From: Streptomyces humicola
Lineage (GTDB): Bacteria; Actinomycetota; Actinomycetes; Streptomycetales; Streptomycetaceae
Length of the DNA: 64,000 nt
Assembly: GCF_024436035.1 (NCBI RefSeq)
Contig: NZ_JANFNG010000001.1
Coordinates: 389,689 to 453,688 of the forward strand
Reading direction: 5' to 3'
Under the pieces are notes generated by a model. That model did not search any database and was not told where the DNA came from. It worked only from the letters and a program-made list of their open reading frames with translations. This document shows positions 25,511 to 35,179 of the stretch, in pieces. Each line of letters begins with the position of its first letter. Position 1 is the first letter of the stretch. The position numbers and the translations under genes were made by a program.

Positions 25511-26240
25511 AGCGCACCACCATGTAGGTGGCACCGCTCGGGGGTCTGACCCTCCAACTGACTGACGCTTCGGCTGTCCTTATGTGGAATCGTCGGCCGT
25601 CCGGGGGGTGCCGCCATGCACGCGGCCGGTCGGGCGTCTGTGACCTCATAGGAGCCCGGCCAAAGGTCCCATCACAGTCTTGTCCTGCCGCCCGACCGGC
25701 GCGTGCCATCCCTCGCACGTCGCACGGAAGGACAGCAGTACCCAGCATGGCAGACGAGATAGCGGTGGTCGGCGGCGTGGATACCCACACCGACTTCCAC
25801 CAGGCCGCCGTGATCGACTCCATCGGCCGACACCTGGCCACCGAGGCGTTCCCCACCAACCCCGACGGCTACCAGCGCCTGCTGGAGTGGCTGCGTTCGC
25901 ACGGCGACCTCATGGCCGTCGGCGTCGAGGGCACCGGCGCCTACGGCTCCCAACTCGCCCGCCACCTGCGGGCGAATCAGGTAACCGTCATCGACGTGGA
26001 CCGACCCGACCGCCGGGCCCGCCGAGCCAACGGCAAGTCCGACCCCGTCGACGCCTACGCCGCCGCCACCGCGGTGCTCTCGGGCCGAGCCGCCGGCATG
26101 CCAAAGACCCGCAACGGCATCGTCGAAGCCATCCGGTCCCTACGTGTGGTGCGCCGCTCGGCCATCAAGTCCCGTACCCAGACCATCAACCAGATCCGCA
26201 ACCTCATCGTCACCGCCCCCGCCGAGGTGCGCGAGAAGCC
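25511..26240 (+). mobile_element. IS110-family element, left half only
   Basis: A transposase from ATG 25747 reads AVVGGVDTHTDFHQAAVIDS, GVEGTGAYGSQLARHLRANQ, ANGKSDPVDAYAAATAVLSG and AIKSRTQTINQIRNLIVTAP. This is the DEDD (RuvC-like) N-terminal domain of IS110 transposases, with its D in GVDTH, E in VEGTG and DxxDA in SDPVDA. At about 26240 the sequence changes to a monooxygenase, so the C-terminal serine domain is lost. The 230 bases upstream of the ATG, non-coding and starting where the LuxR-type gene is cut, are the expected left end; in this family that end encodes the bridge RNA. It cannot transpose on its own. Confidence 0.8.
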
Positions 26241-26244
26241 ACCG

Positions 26245-26999
26245 GCGCCCGGGCGCTGGGCGACGGCTCCCACGAGGTCACCTTCGCCGACGGCACCACC
26301 ATCGCCACCGGCCTGCTCATCGGCGCGGATGGAGCCTGGTCGAGGGTCCGTCCGCTCGTCTCCGACGCCACGCCCGACTACACCGGCATCTCCTTCGTCG
26401 AGACGGACCTGCTGGATGCCGACACCCGCCATCCGGGAAGTGCCGCCCTCATCGGTGGCGGCTTCTTCATCAGCCTCGGTGAACGCAAAGGCTTCCTCGC
26501 CCACCGCGAGGCAGATGGCAGCCTGCACGTCTACACCGCGCTGAAGACCGGTGAGGACTGGCTCGGCAGCATCGACTTCACCGACGCCGACGCGGCCAAG
26601 AAAGCCGTCCTCACCCACTTCGAGGTCTGGGACGAGGGACTGCGGGCGCTGGTCGCCGACGCCGACGGCGTTCCGGCACCGCGCCGCATCCACGCCCTGC
26701 CTGTCGGCCACCGCTGGGACCGCACCCCCCCGGGGGTGACCCTGCTGGGTGACGCCGCGCACCTGATGTCCCCCTTCGCCGGCGAAGGCGCCAACCTCGC
26801 CATGTTCGACGGCGCCCAGTTCGGCCGGGCCATCGCCGACCACCCCGGCGACACCGAGGCCGCCCTGACCGCCTATGAGCACGCGCTCTTCCCGCGCAGC
26901 CAGACCTCGGCCGCCACGTCCGCCGCCAACCTCAAGCTGATGTTCGGCGACAACGCCCTGGAACGCCTGCTCGACCAGTTCACCTCCGGCCGCCCGTAA
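26245..26999 (+). pseudogene. FAD-dependent monooxygenase (TetX/PHBH-like), N-terminally truncated
   Basis: About 250 residues of a class A flavin monooxygenase: FADGTTIATGLLIGADGAWS, RVRPLVSDATPDYTG, the second FAD motif GVTLLGDAAHLMSPFAGEGA followed by NLAMFDGAQFGRAIADHP, and a C-terminal tail ERLLDQFTSGRP. The N-terminal Rossmann fold (GxGxxG) is missing because the gene is joined at about 26240 to an IS110 transposase in a different frame. The remainder is open and well conserved, so the deletion may be recent. The substrate is unknown. Confidence 0.85.
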
Positions 27000-27288
27000 G
27001 ACGACCAACCGGTCGCCTTGCACGCTCGATGCCGACCACCGACCTCGGGGTCATCGCGGGTCGCACCCGCCCTGGCGATCGAGCGACGGCCGGGCGAGGA
27101 CCGAAACACCGGCCCGCCCACGGGACGTGTGGGCGCTGAACCTGCGACGCCATCAGCCTGTCCCACCGGACCGTTCGCCGATTCCGCTGTGCCATTCGCA
27201 ACGGACTCTGCGGCCACGTCACCGGCCGCCCCAACAGCGGGGACAGAGGACCTCCGGCCGGCGCATCCATTCGGCACCCTCCATTCCG

Positions 27289-29289
27289 CTACACCGAGTG
27301 ACCGGCCTTCATGCCCTCCAGTACAGCCTCCTCGACCGTGCGGGGGGCGACGCAGTCGCCGATCGCGCGTACGTCGCCCGGACAGTCCGCCAGCTCAGTC
27401 AGGAGTCCGTCGACCGGCTCCGGCGCGTGCGCCATGACGACAGCTGAGACCCCGTCCACGATGACAGGTTCCCGTGTGAGGGTGTGCTGGAGGTAGACAG
27501 TGTCGTCATCCACGCCGTAGATCCGCACGTTGGGCAGGATGCTGATCGAGGCGCGTGCCGCCCTCGCGAGCATGGCGTCGCGGACGTATTGCTGCAGGCG
27601 CTGGCCGGCTGTGTAGCCGTTGACTGCGAGTGTCACTGTGCGGCTCCTGTCCGCCAGCAGATGTGCGACCCCCAGGCCGACCCAGTCGCAGCGCCAGTCC
27701 GCGATGACGATGTGCCCTGATGGCACATCAGTGCCTCGCACGATGTCCCAGGCATCGATGATGGTCGGCTCGCCGAGAATTTCCAGATTGCTGCGGCGTG
27801 GCCGAGCCCCGGTCGCGACGAGGACCATGTCGGGCGACTCGTGCATGACGAATGCCGAGTCAGCCTTGGTACGGGTGAGGATTCGCGCACCGGCCCGCTC
27901 AAGTTCACTCGACAGGTTGGTGATGGCGCCACCGAACTCGGAACGGTCGGGTAGACGCTCGGCCAGCAGAACCTGACCGCCGAGCCGGCGCTCGGCTTCG
28001 ACGAGGGTGACGTCGTGGCCGCGCTGGGCGCAGACGGCTGCCGCCTTCATGCCCGCCGGACCGCCGCCGATGACGAGCACCTTGCGCCGGCGGGTGGTGA
28101 TGCGCAGGGTGCCGAAGGACAGTTCTCGCCCGGTCTCCGGGTGTTGGATGCAGGAGATCGGGTAGCCCGAGTGGAAGTGGCCGATGCACGCCTGGTTGCA
28201 GGCGATGCATGCCCGGATGTCGTCGGTCCGACCGGCCGCTGCCTTCGCCGGCATCTCCGGATCGCAGATCAGTGCGCGGGTCATGGCGCAGGCGTCAGCC
28301 TGTTCGGAGGTGATGATCTGCTCGGCCTCCTGCGGTTGGTTGATCCGACCGGCGACCATGACAGGCACCCGGACCTTCGCCTTGATGGCGGCGGCGAGCG
28401 GCGCAGTGTATGCGGTTCGTTCGGTCATCGGCGGTGCGATGTGGTCGGATCCGGCCGATGTGGCCGATGTGCCCGCGCAGACGCTGATGTAGTCCAGCCC
28501 GCCGTCGGCGTCGAGTTTCTCGCAGACTCCGGCCGTCTGACCGACGTCGAGTCCGGTGTCGTCGTATTCGGTGGCGGAGATTCGCAGCCCCACGACGAAG
28601 CCATCACCCACAGCTGCCCGCACCGCCTTGATCGTCTCGCGGAGGAAGCGCAGCCGGTTGTCCTCGGTGCCGCCGTAGCGGTCCTGGCGAAGGTTCACGG
28701 CGGGATCGAGGAACTGAGCAGGTAGGTAGCCGTGGCTGCCGACGATCTCGACGCCGTCCAGGCCCGCCGCCTGGATGCGCACGGCGGCATCTGCGTATCC
28801 GGCGATGATCTCGTGGATCAGGTCGGTCGTCAGGGCGCGCGGGACCACGTGGAACCGGTCGCTGGGAACAGCCGAGGGAGCCAACGCAACCGGCGCGGAG
28901 CCGTCCTGGGATTCCATGATCTCCCGACCCGGGTGGAAGAGCTGTGCGAACACAGCGCATCCGTGGGCGTGGACTGCCTCACCGAGGCGCCGGTAGCCGG
29001 GTATCGATGCGTCGTCGGTGGCCATCAGGAGATGGGCGGAGTAGCGCGCGGACTCGTGCACCCCGGATACCTGCAGGACGATCAGTCCGGCACCGCCCTT
29101 GGCGCGCGCCTCGTGATAGGCAATAAGCCGGTCGCCGATCACGCCGTCCTCGGCCATCACCGTGTCGTGCCCGGAGGAGAGCACCCGGTTCTTCAGCGTG
29201 ACGGACCCGATTCGCAGCGGACTGAACAGGCGCGGGAAGCGCCCGGCGGCCCCGTCCGTGGGGAGTTGGTGATTGGCGGTCGTCGTCAT
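27289..29289 (-). CDS. FMN/FAD/[4Fe-4S] old-yellow-enzyme-type dehydrogenase (2,4-dienoyl-CoA reductase / N-demethylase group)
   Basis: A 666-residue protein from ATG 29289 with AGGGAAAG upstream. The N-terminal OYE barrel (about 25-370) carries LFSPLRIGSVTLKNRVLSSG, the substrate-side HGYLPAQFLDPAVNLRQDRY and GGTEDNRLRFLRE. A [4Fe-4S] motif follows: C-x2-C-x3-C-x11-C in ACIACNQACIGHF through SCIQHPETGRE. The C-terminal FAD/NAD(P) domain starts with RRKVLVIGGGPAGMKAAAVC. This architecture serves in 2,4-dienoyl-CoA reductase and in demethylases of trimethylamine, dimethylproline and similar methylated amines. Substrate is uncertain. It lies on the same strand as, and 600 bases downstream of, a purine permease. 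Confidence 0.88.
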   Translation of the reverse strand: MTTTANHQLPTDGAAGRFPRLFSPLRIGSVTLKNRVLSSGHDTVMAEDGVIGDRLIAYHEARAKGGAGLIVLQVSGVHESARYSAHLLMATDDASIPGYRRLGEAVHAHGCAVFAQLFHPGREIMESQDGSAPVALAPSAVPSDRFHVVPRALTTDLIHEIIAGYADAAVRIQAAGLDGVEIVGSHGYLPAQFLDPAVNLRQDRYGGTEDNRLRFLRETIKAVRAAVGDGFVVGLRISATEYDDTGLDVGQTAGVCEKLDADGGLDYISVCAGTSATSAGSDHIAPPMTERTAYTAPLAAAIKAKVRVPVMVAGRINQPQEAEQIITSEQADACAMTRALICDPEMPAKAAAGRTDDIRACIACNQACIGHFHSGYPISCIQHPETGRELSFGTLRITTRRRKVLVIGGGPAGMKAAAVCAQRGHDVTLVEAERRLGGQVLLAERLPDRSEFGGAITNLSSELERAGARILTRTKADSAFVMHESPDMVLVATGARPRRSNLEILGEPTIIDAWDIVRGTDVPSGHIVIADWRCDWVGLGVAHLLADRSRTVTLAVNGYTAGQRLQQYVRDAMLARAARASISILPNVRIYGVDDDTVYLQHTLTREPVIVDGVSAVVMAHAPEPVDGLLTELADCPGDVRAIGDCVAPRTVEEAVLEGMKAGHSV

Positions 29290-29891
29290 CGCTTTCCCTT
29301 TCGTCCGGCTCCCGGTGCCGTGTCTGCGGGCCTTGCATCCGGCGGGAGCGCCGCCAGATCTGCCGGTGACACGCGAGCAGCACCGCGGCGGCGGCGAGTA
29401 CGAGGGTGCCGAAGCGCCGCCCGTCCATCCACGCACTGCTGGTCGCCATCTCGCAGCCGTCGATCTCGACGGTCACGAATCGGCCACGTCGGCGGCGGGC
29501 AGCACAGGATGGAACACGCCCGATTGGATGCCCGCCCGACTCCGACCGTCCGTTCGCGCCATTGCTCTTGGACAGCAGCGACCGCGGGCCGCAGCCCTCG
29601 ATGGCGTGCTGAGCTCGCACAGAACTCGGTCCAGGTCATCGATCGTGCGCACAGATCTCCTCGCATCATCAGCGACTCCGATCAGCGCCGTCAGCCGCTG
29701 CCAGGGATCCCGGTCCTCACGGGCAAGTCCCGTCCAGTGCGATACCAGTTCGCGAGTCGCCCAGGTGACCGCCTCGGCCTTGAGACCGTCGCGCGTCTCG
29801 GGCAATGCCTTCGTCGAAGTCGGCGGGGACGGTGACACACGTACACCTTGGTGGCAGAGGAGGCGCCGCAAGATCAAATACCGGACTCGGC
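29290..29891. other. Gene-free stretch with a possible relic
   Basis: A minus-strand open frame between about 29810 and 29610 reads AEAVTWATRELVSHWTGLA and DPWQRLTALIGVADDARRSV, which looks coding but matches no family I can name and lacks both ends. It may be the remains of a gene once between the permease and the dehydrogenase. Confidence 0.35.
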
Positions 29892-31367
29892 CTAGCCGAA
29901 CGCCCTGGAACCCAGCAGCTCTTTGATGGGGTCGAGCGCGAAGTAGACCGCGAAGAAGCCGGAGACCAGCCACATGAGGCCGTGAACCTCACGGATCTTG
30001 CCGACCGCCGCCTTGATCACCACGTACGAGATGAACCCCGCGCCGATACCGTCGGAGATCGAGTACGTGAAGGGCATCACGGCGATGGTGAGGAAGGACG
30101 GGACGGCGATGTCGAGGCTGGTCCAATCGATTTTGCGGACCTGCGCCATCAGCAGGAACCCGACGCCGACCAGCGCCGGGGTCGCGGCCTGGGACGGGAC
30201 GATGGTGGCCAGCGGGGCGAGGAACAGCGCGACGGCGAACAGCGCTCCGGTGATGATGCTGGCGAGTCCGGTGCGCGCGCCCTCGGCAACGCCTGCGGCC
30301 GACTCCACGTAGGCGGTGTTGGACGAGGATGATGCCGCACCCCCTATGACGGCGGCCATGCCGTCGATGAACAGCGCTTGGCCGATGCGAGGAATCCGGC
30401 CCTGGTCGTCCATCAGTCCGGCCTCGCTGCTGACGCCCACGATCGTCCCCATGGCATCGAAGAAGTCGCTGAGAATCAGGGTGAAGACGAAGACGATGGC
30501 GGTGGTGAGGCCGGCGTGCGTGAAGCCGCCGAGCAGGCTGAAGTGGCCGATGAGCCCGAAATCGGGGCTGGCCACGAGGTGCACTGGCAGTTTCGGTACG
30601 GTCATGCCCCAGTCGGCGTCGGGCACGCCGGCTGCCGCGTTGATGGCGATAGCCAGCAGGGTCGTGGTCGCGATGCTGATGAGGATGGCGCCCTTCACCC
30701 GCCGGGTGAGCAGTGCAATCGTGAGCAGCACCCCCAGGCAGAACACCAGGAGGGGCCAGCCGGTCAGGGTGCCGTCGGCGCCGAGCTGTACAGGGGTGGT
30801 GGTCTTGGCGGAGTCTGGGACCCGGCTGACGAAACCGGAGTCGACGAAGCCGATGAAGGTGATGAGAAGGCCGATGCCCACGCTGACGGCTTGCTTGAGC
30901 GGCTGGGGGATCACGTCCATGACCGCCTGCCGGAACCCGGTGGCGACAAGCACGCAGATGCCCAGCCCTTCCAGGACGACCAGTCCCATGGCGTCCGGCC
31001 AGCTCATGACCGGGGCGATCTGGAAGGCGACGACTGCGTTGAGGCCCAGTCCGGTGCCGATGGCCAGCGGAAGGTTGCCGCCCAGCCCCATGAGCAGGGT
31101 CATCACGGCGGCGGCCAGGGCGGTAGCTGTCACCAGCTGGGCCGCCGAGAGGTGATTCCCGTATTTGTCCGTACTGCTGCCAAGAATAATGGGATTGAGC
31201 ACCAGGATGTACGCCATGGTGAAGAAGGTGGCGACACCGCCGCGTATCTCCCGGCTGTACGTCGAGCCGCGCTCAAAGATCCGGAAGTAGCGGCCGATCG
31301 GACCGCTGTCGGCGATGGAGGGGGGCGGCGGGGGCTGCACCGTGGAGGAGGGTGCAAATCCGGACAT
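29892..31367 (-). CDS. NCS2-family (AzgA-like) purine permease
   Basis: A 491-residue membrane protein with AAGGAG 5 bases before ATG 31367. It has about 12-14 hydrophobic segments. AzgA-like motifs include STYSREIRGGVATFFTMAYI near the N-terminus, LPLAIGTGLGLNAVVAF in the first repeat, DFFDAMGTIVGVSSEAGLM in the substrate-binding region and AASSSSNTAYVESAAGVAEG. These are proton symporters for adenine, guanine or hypoxanthine (AzgA/GhxP branch). An imperfect palindrome lies 17 bases upstream of the start. No purine-degrading enzyme is adjacent, so salvage rather than catabolism is possible. Confidence 0.92.
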   Translation of the reverse strand: MSGFAPSSTVQPPPPPSIADSGPIGRYFRIFERGSTYSREIRGGVATFFTMAYILVLNPIILGSSTDKYGNHLSAAQLVTATALAAAVMTLLMGLGGNLPLAIGTGLGLNAVVAFQIAPVMSWPDAMGLVVLEGLGICVLVATGFRQAVMDVIPQPLKQAVSVGIGLLITFIGFVDSGFVSRVPDSAKTTTPVQLGADGTLTGWPLLVFCLGVLLTIALLTRRVKGAILISIATTTLLAIAINAAAGVPDADWGMTVPKLPVHLVASPDFGLIGHFSLLGGFTHAGLTTAIVFVFTLILSDFFDAMGTIVGVSSEAGLMDDQGRIPRIGQALFIDGMAAVIGGAASSSSNTAYVESAAGVAEGARTGLASIITGALFAVALFLAPLATIVPSQAATPALVGVGFLLMAQVRKIDWTSLDIAVPSFLTIAVMPFTYSISDGIGAGFISYVVIKAAVGKIREVHGLMWLVSGFFAVYFALDPIKELLGSRAFG

Positions 31368-31383
31368 GGTGCTCCTTGAGGGG

Positions 31384-31400
31384 TTCAACAAATGTTTGAA
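31384..31400. promoter_or_regulatory. Palindrome upstream of the purine permease
   Basis: TTCAACAAATGTTTGAA has 5-base perfect outer arms (TTCAA/TTGAA) and partial inner symmetry. It lies 17 bases upstream of the permease ATG, where an operator or an RNA leader hairpin could act. It is AT-rich in a GC-rich setting. No regulator gene is adjacent. Confidence 0.4.
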
Positions 31401-31592
31401 GCGTGGGGGGGAAGCCGCCAGTTGTACTCCATAGCCCGTGCTCACGGCGAGAGCCGTGCGGCAACAGGTCGGGCACAAAGGGCAGTCGTTCAGGGCAGGT
31501 TACGAGTGGTGCACTTCGTCTCGGTGGCCCTCATGCGCGATCCGTTGGCGCCGGGCGCAGCGGACGAGGAGTTGACGCACGCTCCGTCGGGG

Positions 31593-32483
31593 CTACTCGG
31601 ACGATGTTCCGGTGCGCAGATGGTCTTGTGCGTTGCCGGGCGTACGGGTGGTGGTCGGTCGGGGAGCGCGGCCGGGGGTGCGGGTGGCGCCGATAGAGGC
31701 GAGGGCTACCGCGAGCACTCCGGCCCATTGCGCGGTGGTGAGGTGCTGGCCGATGAAGAGCAGACCGATGAGTGCTCCGACTGCGGGTTCAAGGCTCGTC
31801 AGGATGCCGAAGGTACGAGGTGGCAGCCGACGGAGGGCCTCGAGTTGGGCGGTGTAGGGCAGGATGCTGGAGAGGATGGCGACAGCGGCGGCGAGGACGA
31901 GTGTGCCGGGGGCCAGGAGCCGAGTGCCCGCTTGGGCGATGCCGTAGGGCAGGCTGAGAAGGGCGCCCCAACTGACGGCGAGGGCCAGGCCTCGGCCGTC
32001 GGGAACGCGTTCGGCGAGCCGTTTGGCGACGAGGATGTAGCCGCCCCAGCAGCACCCGGCGAGCGTGGCAAAAGCGAGTCCTGTGGCGTTGAGCGAAACG
32101 CCCGAATGGCTGAGCAGCACGACCCCTGCCGCGGCGAGGCAGGCCCACAGCAGGTCGGTGGCACGGCGTGAGGCGAACAAGGCGATGGCAAACGGTCCCA
32201 GGAACTCCATGGTGGTGGCGGCGCCGAGCGGGAGCCGGTCGACTGCCTCGTAGTAGCTGAGGTGGTGGACGGCGAGCAGGGTTCCGGCGGCGGCGGCGAC
32301 CCTCAAGGTGGCCCGGTCCCACCGCATCCCCGGCCGCCACACCGTGATGAGCACCACTGCGGCGATACACAGACGCAGGGTGACCACTCCGGCCGGCCCC
32401 ACGAGCGGATACATCCGGGTGGTGAGCGCGGCGCCGCATTGCAGACCGACCACGCCGCCCATGACGAGCCCGGGGGCGGGCAC
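31593..32483 (-). CDS. EamA-family (DMT superfamily) transporter
   Basis: A protein of about 296 residues with ten hydrophobic segments in two EamA repeats: first half GPAGVVTLRLCIAAVVLITV and HHLSYYEAVDRLPLGAATTM; second half CCWGGYILVAKRLAERVPDG and LPPRTFGILTSLEPAVGALI. This matches RhtA/YdcZ-like drug/metabolite exporters, often for amino acids such as threonine or homoserine. The start is uncertain: GTG 32483 (VPAPGLVMGG) sits at the usual family start but has no good ribosome site, and the frame continues open upstream. The C-terminus is Pro/Arg/Thr-rich. It is monocistronic. Confidence 0.85.
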   Translation of the reverse strand: MPAPGLVMGGVVGLQCGAALTTRMYPLVGPAGVVTLRLCIAAVVLITVWRPGMRWDRATLRVAAAAGTLLAVHHLSYYEAVDRLPLGAATTMEFLGPFAIALFASRRATDLLWACLAAAGVVLLSHSGVSLNATGLAFATLAGCCWGGYILVAKRLAERVPDGRGLALAVSWGALLSLPYGIAQAGTRLLAPGTLVLAAAVAILSSILPYTAQLEALRRLPPRTFGILTSLEPAVGALIGLLFIGQHLTTAQWAGVLAVALASIGATRTPGRAPRPTTTRTPGNAQDHLRTGTSSE

Positions 32484-33345
32484 GGCGCCCAGCCCGCGAC
32501 TGATCGCTTCGACGACGTGCTCACGACGGGCGTTGAGCTGACTGATGGGTGGACCTCCGTCATCTCGGGCATGCGACGATCGCCTGCCACCTTCAAGGTT
32601 GAGCCGTTGTCGTCGCCCGGGCCCGACCGCCGCACCCCGGCGGGCATTTGGGTGACGGTGGCACGGTGGATCTTGGCTTTGAGCGTCTCGAAATACACAG
32701 TGGCCCTTCGCGGTTGCGTTTGGTCGGGCGGTGATCTCGGCGTCGCGACGCAGTGGAGCGTGCCATGGCGAAAACGTCGCCACAACCCCGTGATGCCAAC
32801 GGAATCCGAAGGTCTGACGCTCTCCTTGCTGTGTAAAGCGCAGGCAGGTGCCCTTGTCTGTGGAAACCTCCGCGATCAGGTTTCCGTGGTGCTCAGCGAG
32901 GCCCGCCATCACGGCTTTGCTGGTTCTTTGCAGGGCTCGTCCGTTCCTCAGCCCTCCGCCGCCTTGGTGGCCTTGCCCGGGCCGCGGCGTGCACTGTCAG
33001 GGCCTTGGCCGGGGCAGGACGCTCGGGGAGACCTTCCCGCCCGGTGTCCTTGGGCGACCTGCCGCGTGAACGGGCTGATCGCGTAGGCCTGTCGCCCGTC
33101 CTGCCGGTGTCGCGCTGTTCGACGTGTTACCGCGCATCGGAGGCCGTACGGGCCGAGCGCGTCGCCCATTGCGGCAGTTGCGCGCCGAGGCAATCATCAA
33201 ACCTCACACGAGCGCACCCGTTTGCTCGAGCAATGTCAACGTGTCGGCGACGGCTCAGTGCGATGGGTAGTGGTCCGCTGCTCGGCCTCGAAGGCTATGC
33301 ACCGTTCACCGAAGGCCGGCCTCCTGTGAGCGCAATGCGGCTTCG
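32484..33345. other. Gene-free stretch
   Basis: About 860 bases with no supportable gene on either strand. Open frames are Arg/Pro-rich and lack motifs or ribosome sites. The left end probably holds the transporter promoter. The right end leads into the cupin relic at 33346. Confidence 0.4.
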
Positions 33346-33528
33346 GTGAGGGCGGTGGCGGTCGGCGACGAGCCGGCCGTGATGCTCAACACCTTCACAC
33401 CCGACCTGTACGTGAACTACTTCCGCGACCTGCGGGACATGATCGCCGGCGGCCAGGAGCTGACCGCGCAGGCGACCGTCGGCGCGATGAGCCGCTACGC
33501 CACCGTTCCCGCCACCGACTTCGCGTAA
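33346..33528 (+). pseudogene. Cupin-domain protein, C-terminal relic
   Basis: The frame reads AVMLNTFTPDLYVNYFRDLR, DMIAGGQELTAQATVGAMS and RYATVPATDFA, matching the C-terminal tail of cupin proteins (MLNxFxPxxYxxYFRDLxxL then ATxxYxA). The cupin barrel itself is missing. The stop lies 26 bases before the hydrolase start, so the two were probably one operon. Confidence 0.55.
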
Positions 33529-33554
33529 AGACCTCCACCAACGAGGAGCAATGA

Positions 33555-34345
33555 ATGACCAGTACCCTCCACACCCTGACCCTCGCCCAGGGCGACCTGG
33601 AGATCACGGTCGACGACCAGGGCCAGGGCCGTACGTTCGTGCTGCTGCACGGCGGCGGCGGCCCGCAGACCGTCACCCCGTTCGCCCAACCCCTCGCCGA
33701 GCAGCGGCCCGCGAGGGTGATAACGCCCGTCCACCCCGGCTTCGGCGGCACCACCCGGCCCGACTGGCTGCACGACATCCCCACCCTCGCCCAGACCTAT
33801 GCACGCCTGCTCGACGAGCTCGACCTGCACGACGTCACGGTCGTCGGCAACTCCATCGGCGGCTGGATCGCCTCCGAACTGGCACTGCTCGGCTCCGACC
33901 GGATCAGCGGCTTCGTCCTCGTCAACGCCGTCGGCATCCAGGTCCCCGGCCACCCCATCGCCGACATCTTCCCCCCCTGACGCCCGCCGAGCTGTCCAAG
34001 CTCTCCTTCCACGACCCCGTGAAGTTCGCCATCGACCCCGCAGCCCTTCCCGGGGCCGCGCGTGCGGTGATGGCCGCCAACCGCGCCGCCCTCGCGGTCT
34101 ACCAGGGCCCGCACTCCACGGGCGACCCCTCCCTGCGCGAACGCCTGGCCAAGGTCACGCGACCGACGCTCGTCGTGTGGGGCGAGAGCGACCAGGTCGT
34201 CGACGCCGACTACGGACGAGCCTTCGCCGCCGCCATCCCCGAAGCCGGCTTCCAACTGCTGCACGACACCGGCCACCTGCCTCAGATCGAGACCCCCGAC
34301 CAACTCCTCGCCGTAGTCTGGGACTTCACCGAGAACCACGCCTGA
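33555..34345 (+). pseudogene. Alpha/beta hydrolase split by a frameshift at a C7 run
   Basis: From ATG 33555 (GAGGAG 6 bases upstream) the frame carries LLHGGGGPQTV with the oxyanion HGG, VHPGFGGTTRP and the nucleophile elbow VVGNSIGGWIASELALLG. It stops at TGA 33978-33980 right after seven C's (33971-33977). The homology resumes in another frame as LTPAELSKLSFHDPVKF, TLVVWGESDQVVDADYG (catalytic Asp) and LLHDTGHLPQIETP (catalytic His), ending at 34345. Adding one C or removing two restores a normal protein of about 263 residues. It could be a real null, a phase-variable tract or a sequencing error. Confidence 0.85.
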
Positions 34346-34584
34346 GCCAAGGAGTGCCAGATCAATGGGCACCCGGCCATCAGCATTCCCGGCGGTACGG
34401 CGCTCGCGGGAGATCGTAGGGGACCGGCTCGTCACGCGACGCCTCTCGGTCCGGGCTACGCACCACCAGCACCGCGCCCCATTGACGAAGCCGCCCGCTC
34501 CACGCGTAACTCGTCCAACAGGCCGCCCTGCCGCACCGACGGACGCACAGCGCAGCTCGCGCCGCTGCTGCGGGCGGCTTCAGC

Positions 34585-35175
34585 TCAGGGCTCCGCCCAT
34601 GGGTTCGGGCGCCGGACGGCGTCCATCAGGAGGTCGAGCATGCGGCCCAGCTGCTGGCGCCCGCCGGCCAGTGAGGTCGCTGTGAACATGCCGACGAGGG
34701 TGGCGACGATGTCGTCGGCGCGGACGTCGTCGCGCAGCGTCCCGGCGGCGATTCCGGCATCAAGGATGGTCTGCACCGCGGCGGAGAGCTGCTCACGCGC
34801 CTGGGACACGGTCACGGCACCCGACGCGAGAACCGCCCGTAGCGCGTCGGCCATCTCTCGCTTTGTCGTCGCGTAGTCAGCAAAGCGGTCCATCCAGCTG
34901 CGCAGTGCACGGTCGGGGTCCTTTGCACCGAGGAGTTCCTCGGCGTCGGCGCACAGCTGGGCCAGTTCCTGCCGGTAGAGCGCCTCGACCAGGGCCTCTC
35001 GGGTGGGGAAGTGCCGGTAGAGCGTACCGATCCCGACACCCGCGTCCCGCGCGATCTGCTCCAGGGGCACCGCCGCTCGCCCGGACGCGAAGGCAACGCG
35101 CGCGGCATCGAGCAGACGGGCGCGGTTACGCGCTGCGTCTGCACGGATGGGCTTGGTCCTGTGGTGGCCCGACAT
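34585..35175 (-). CDS. TetR-family regulator of the divergent aldo/keto reductase
   Basis: A 196-residue TetR/AcrR protein. The N-terminal helix-turn-helix (ARLLDAARVAFASGRAAVP, LEQIARDAGVGIGTLYRHFP, TREALVEALYR) is followed by an all-helical ligand domain. Start ATG 35175 is read divergently from the aldo/keto reductase at 35266. Two copies of a CGGAGG-N-TCCTCCG palindrome lie in the 90-base intergenic space, one directly upstream of this ATG. Autorepression and repression of the reductase are therefore likely. The C-terminal pattern (ATLVGMFTATSLAGGRQQLG) is common among TetR repressors controlling oxidoreductases. Confidence 0.9.
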   Translation of the reverse strand: MSGHHRTKPIRADAARNRARLLDAARVAFASGRAAVPLEQIARDAGVGIGTLYRHFPTREALVEALYRQELAQLCADAEELLGAKDPDRALRSWMDRFADYATTKREMADALRAVLASGAVTVSQAREQLSAAVQTILDAGIAAGTLRDDVRADDIVATLVGMFTATSLAGGRQQLGRMLDLLMDAVRRPNPWAEP

Positions 35176-35179
35176 GATT

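Noticed and set aside
29473-29973. 166-codon minus-strand frame upstream of the dehydrogenase
   Set aside because: Only the middle 60 residues look coding, and both ends look random; at best a relic.
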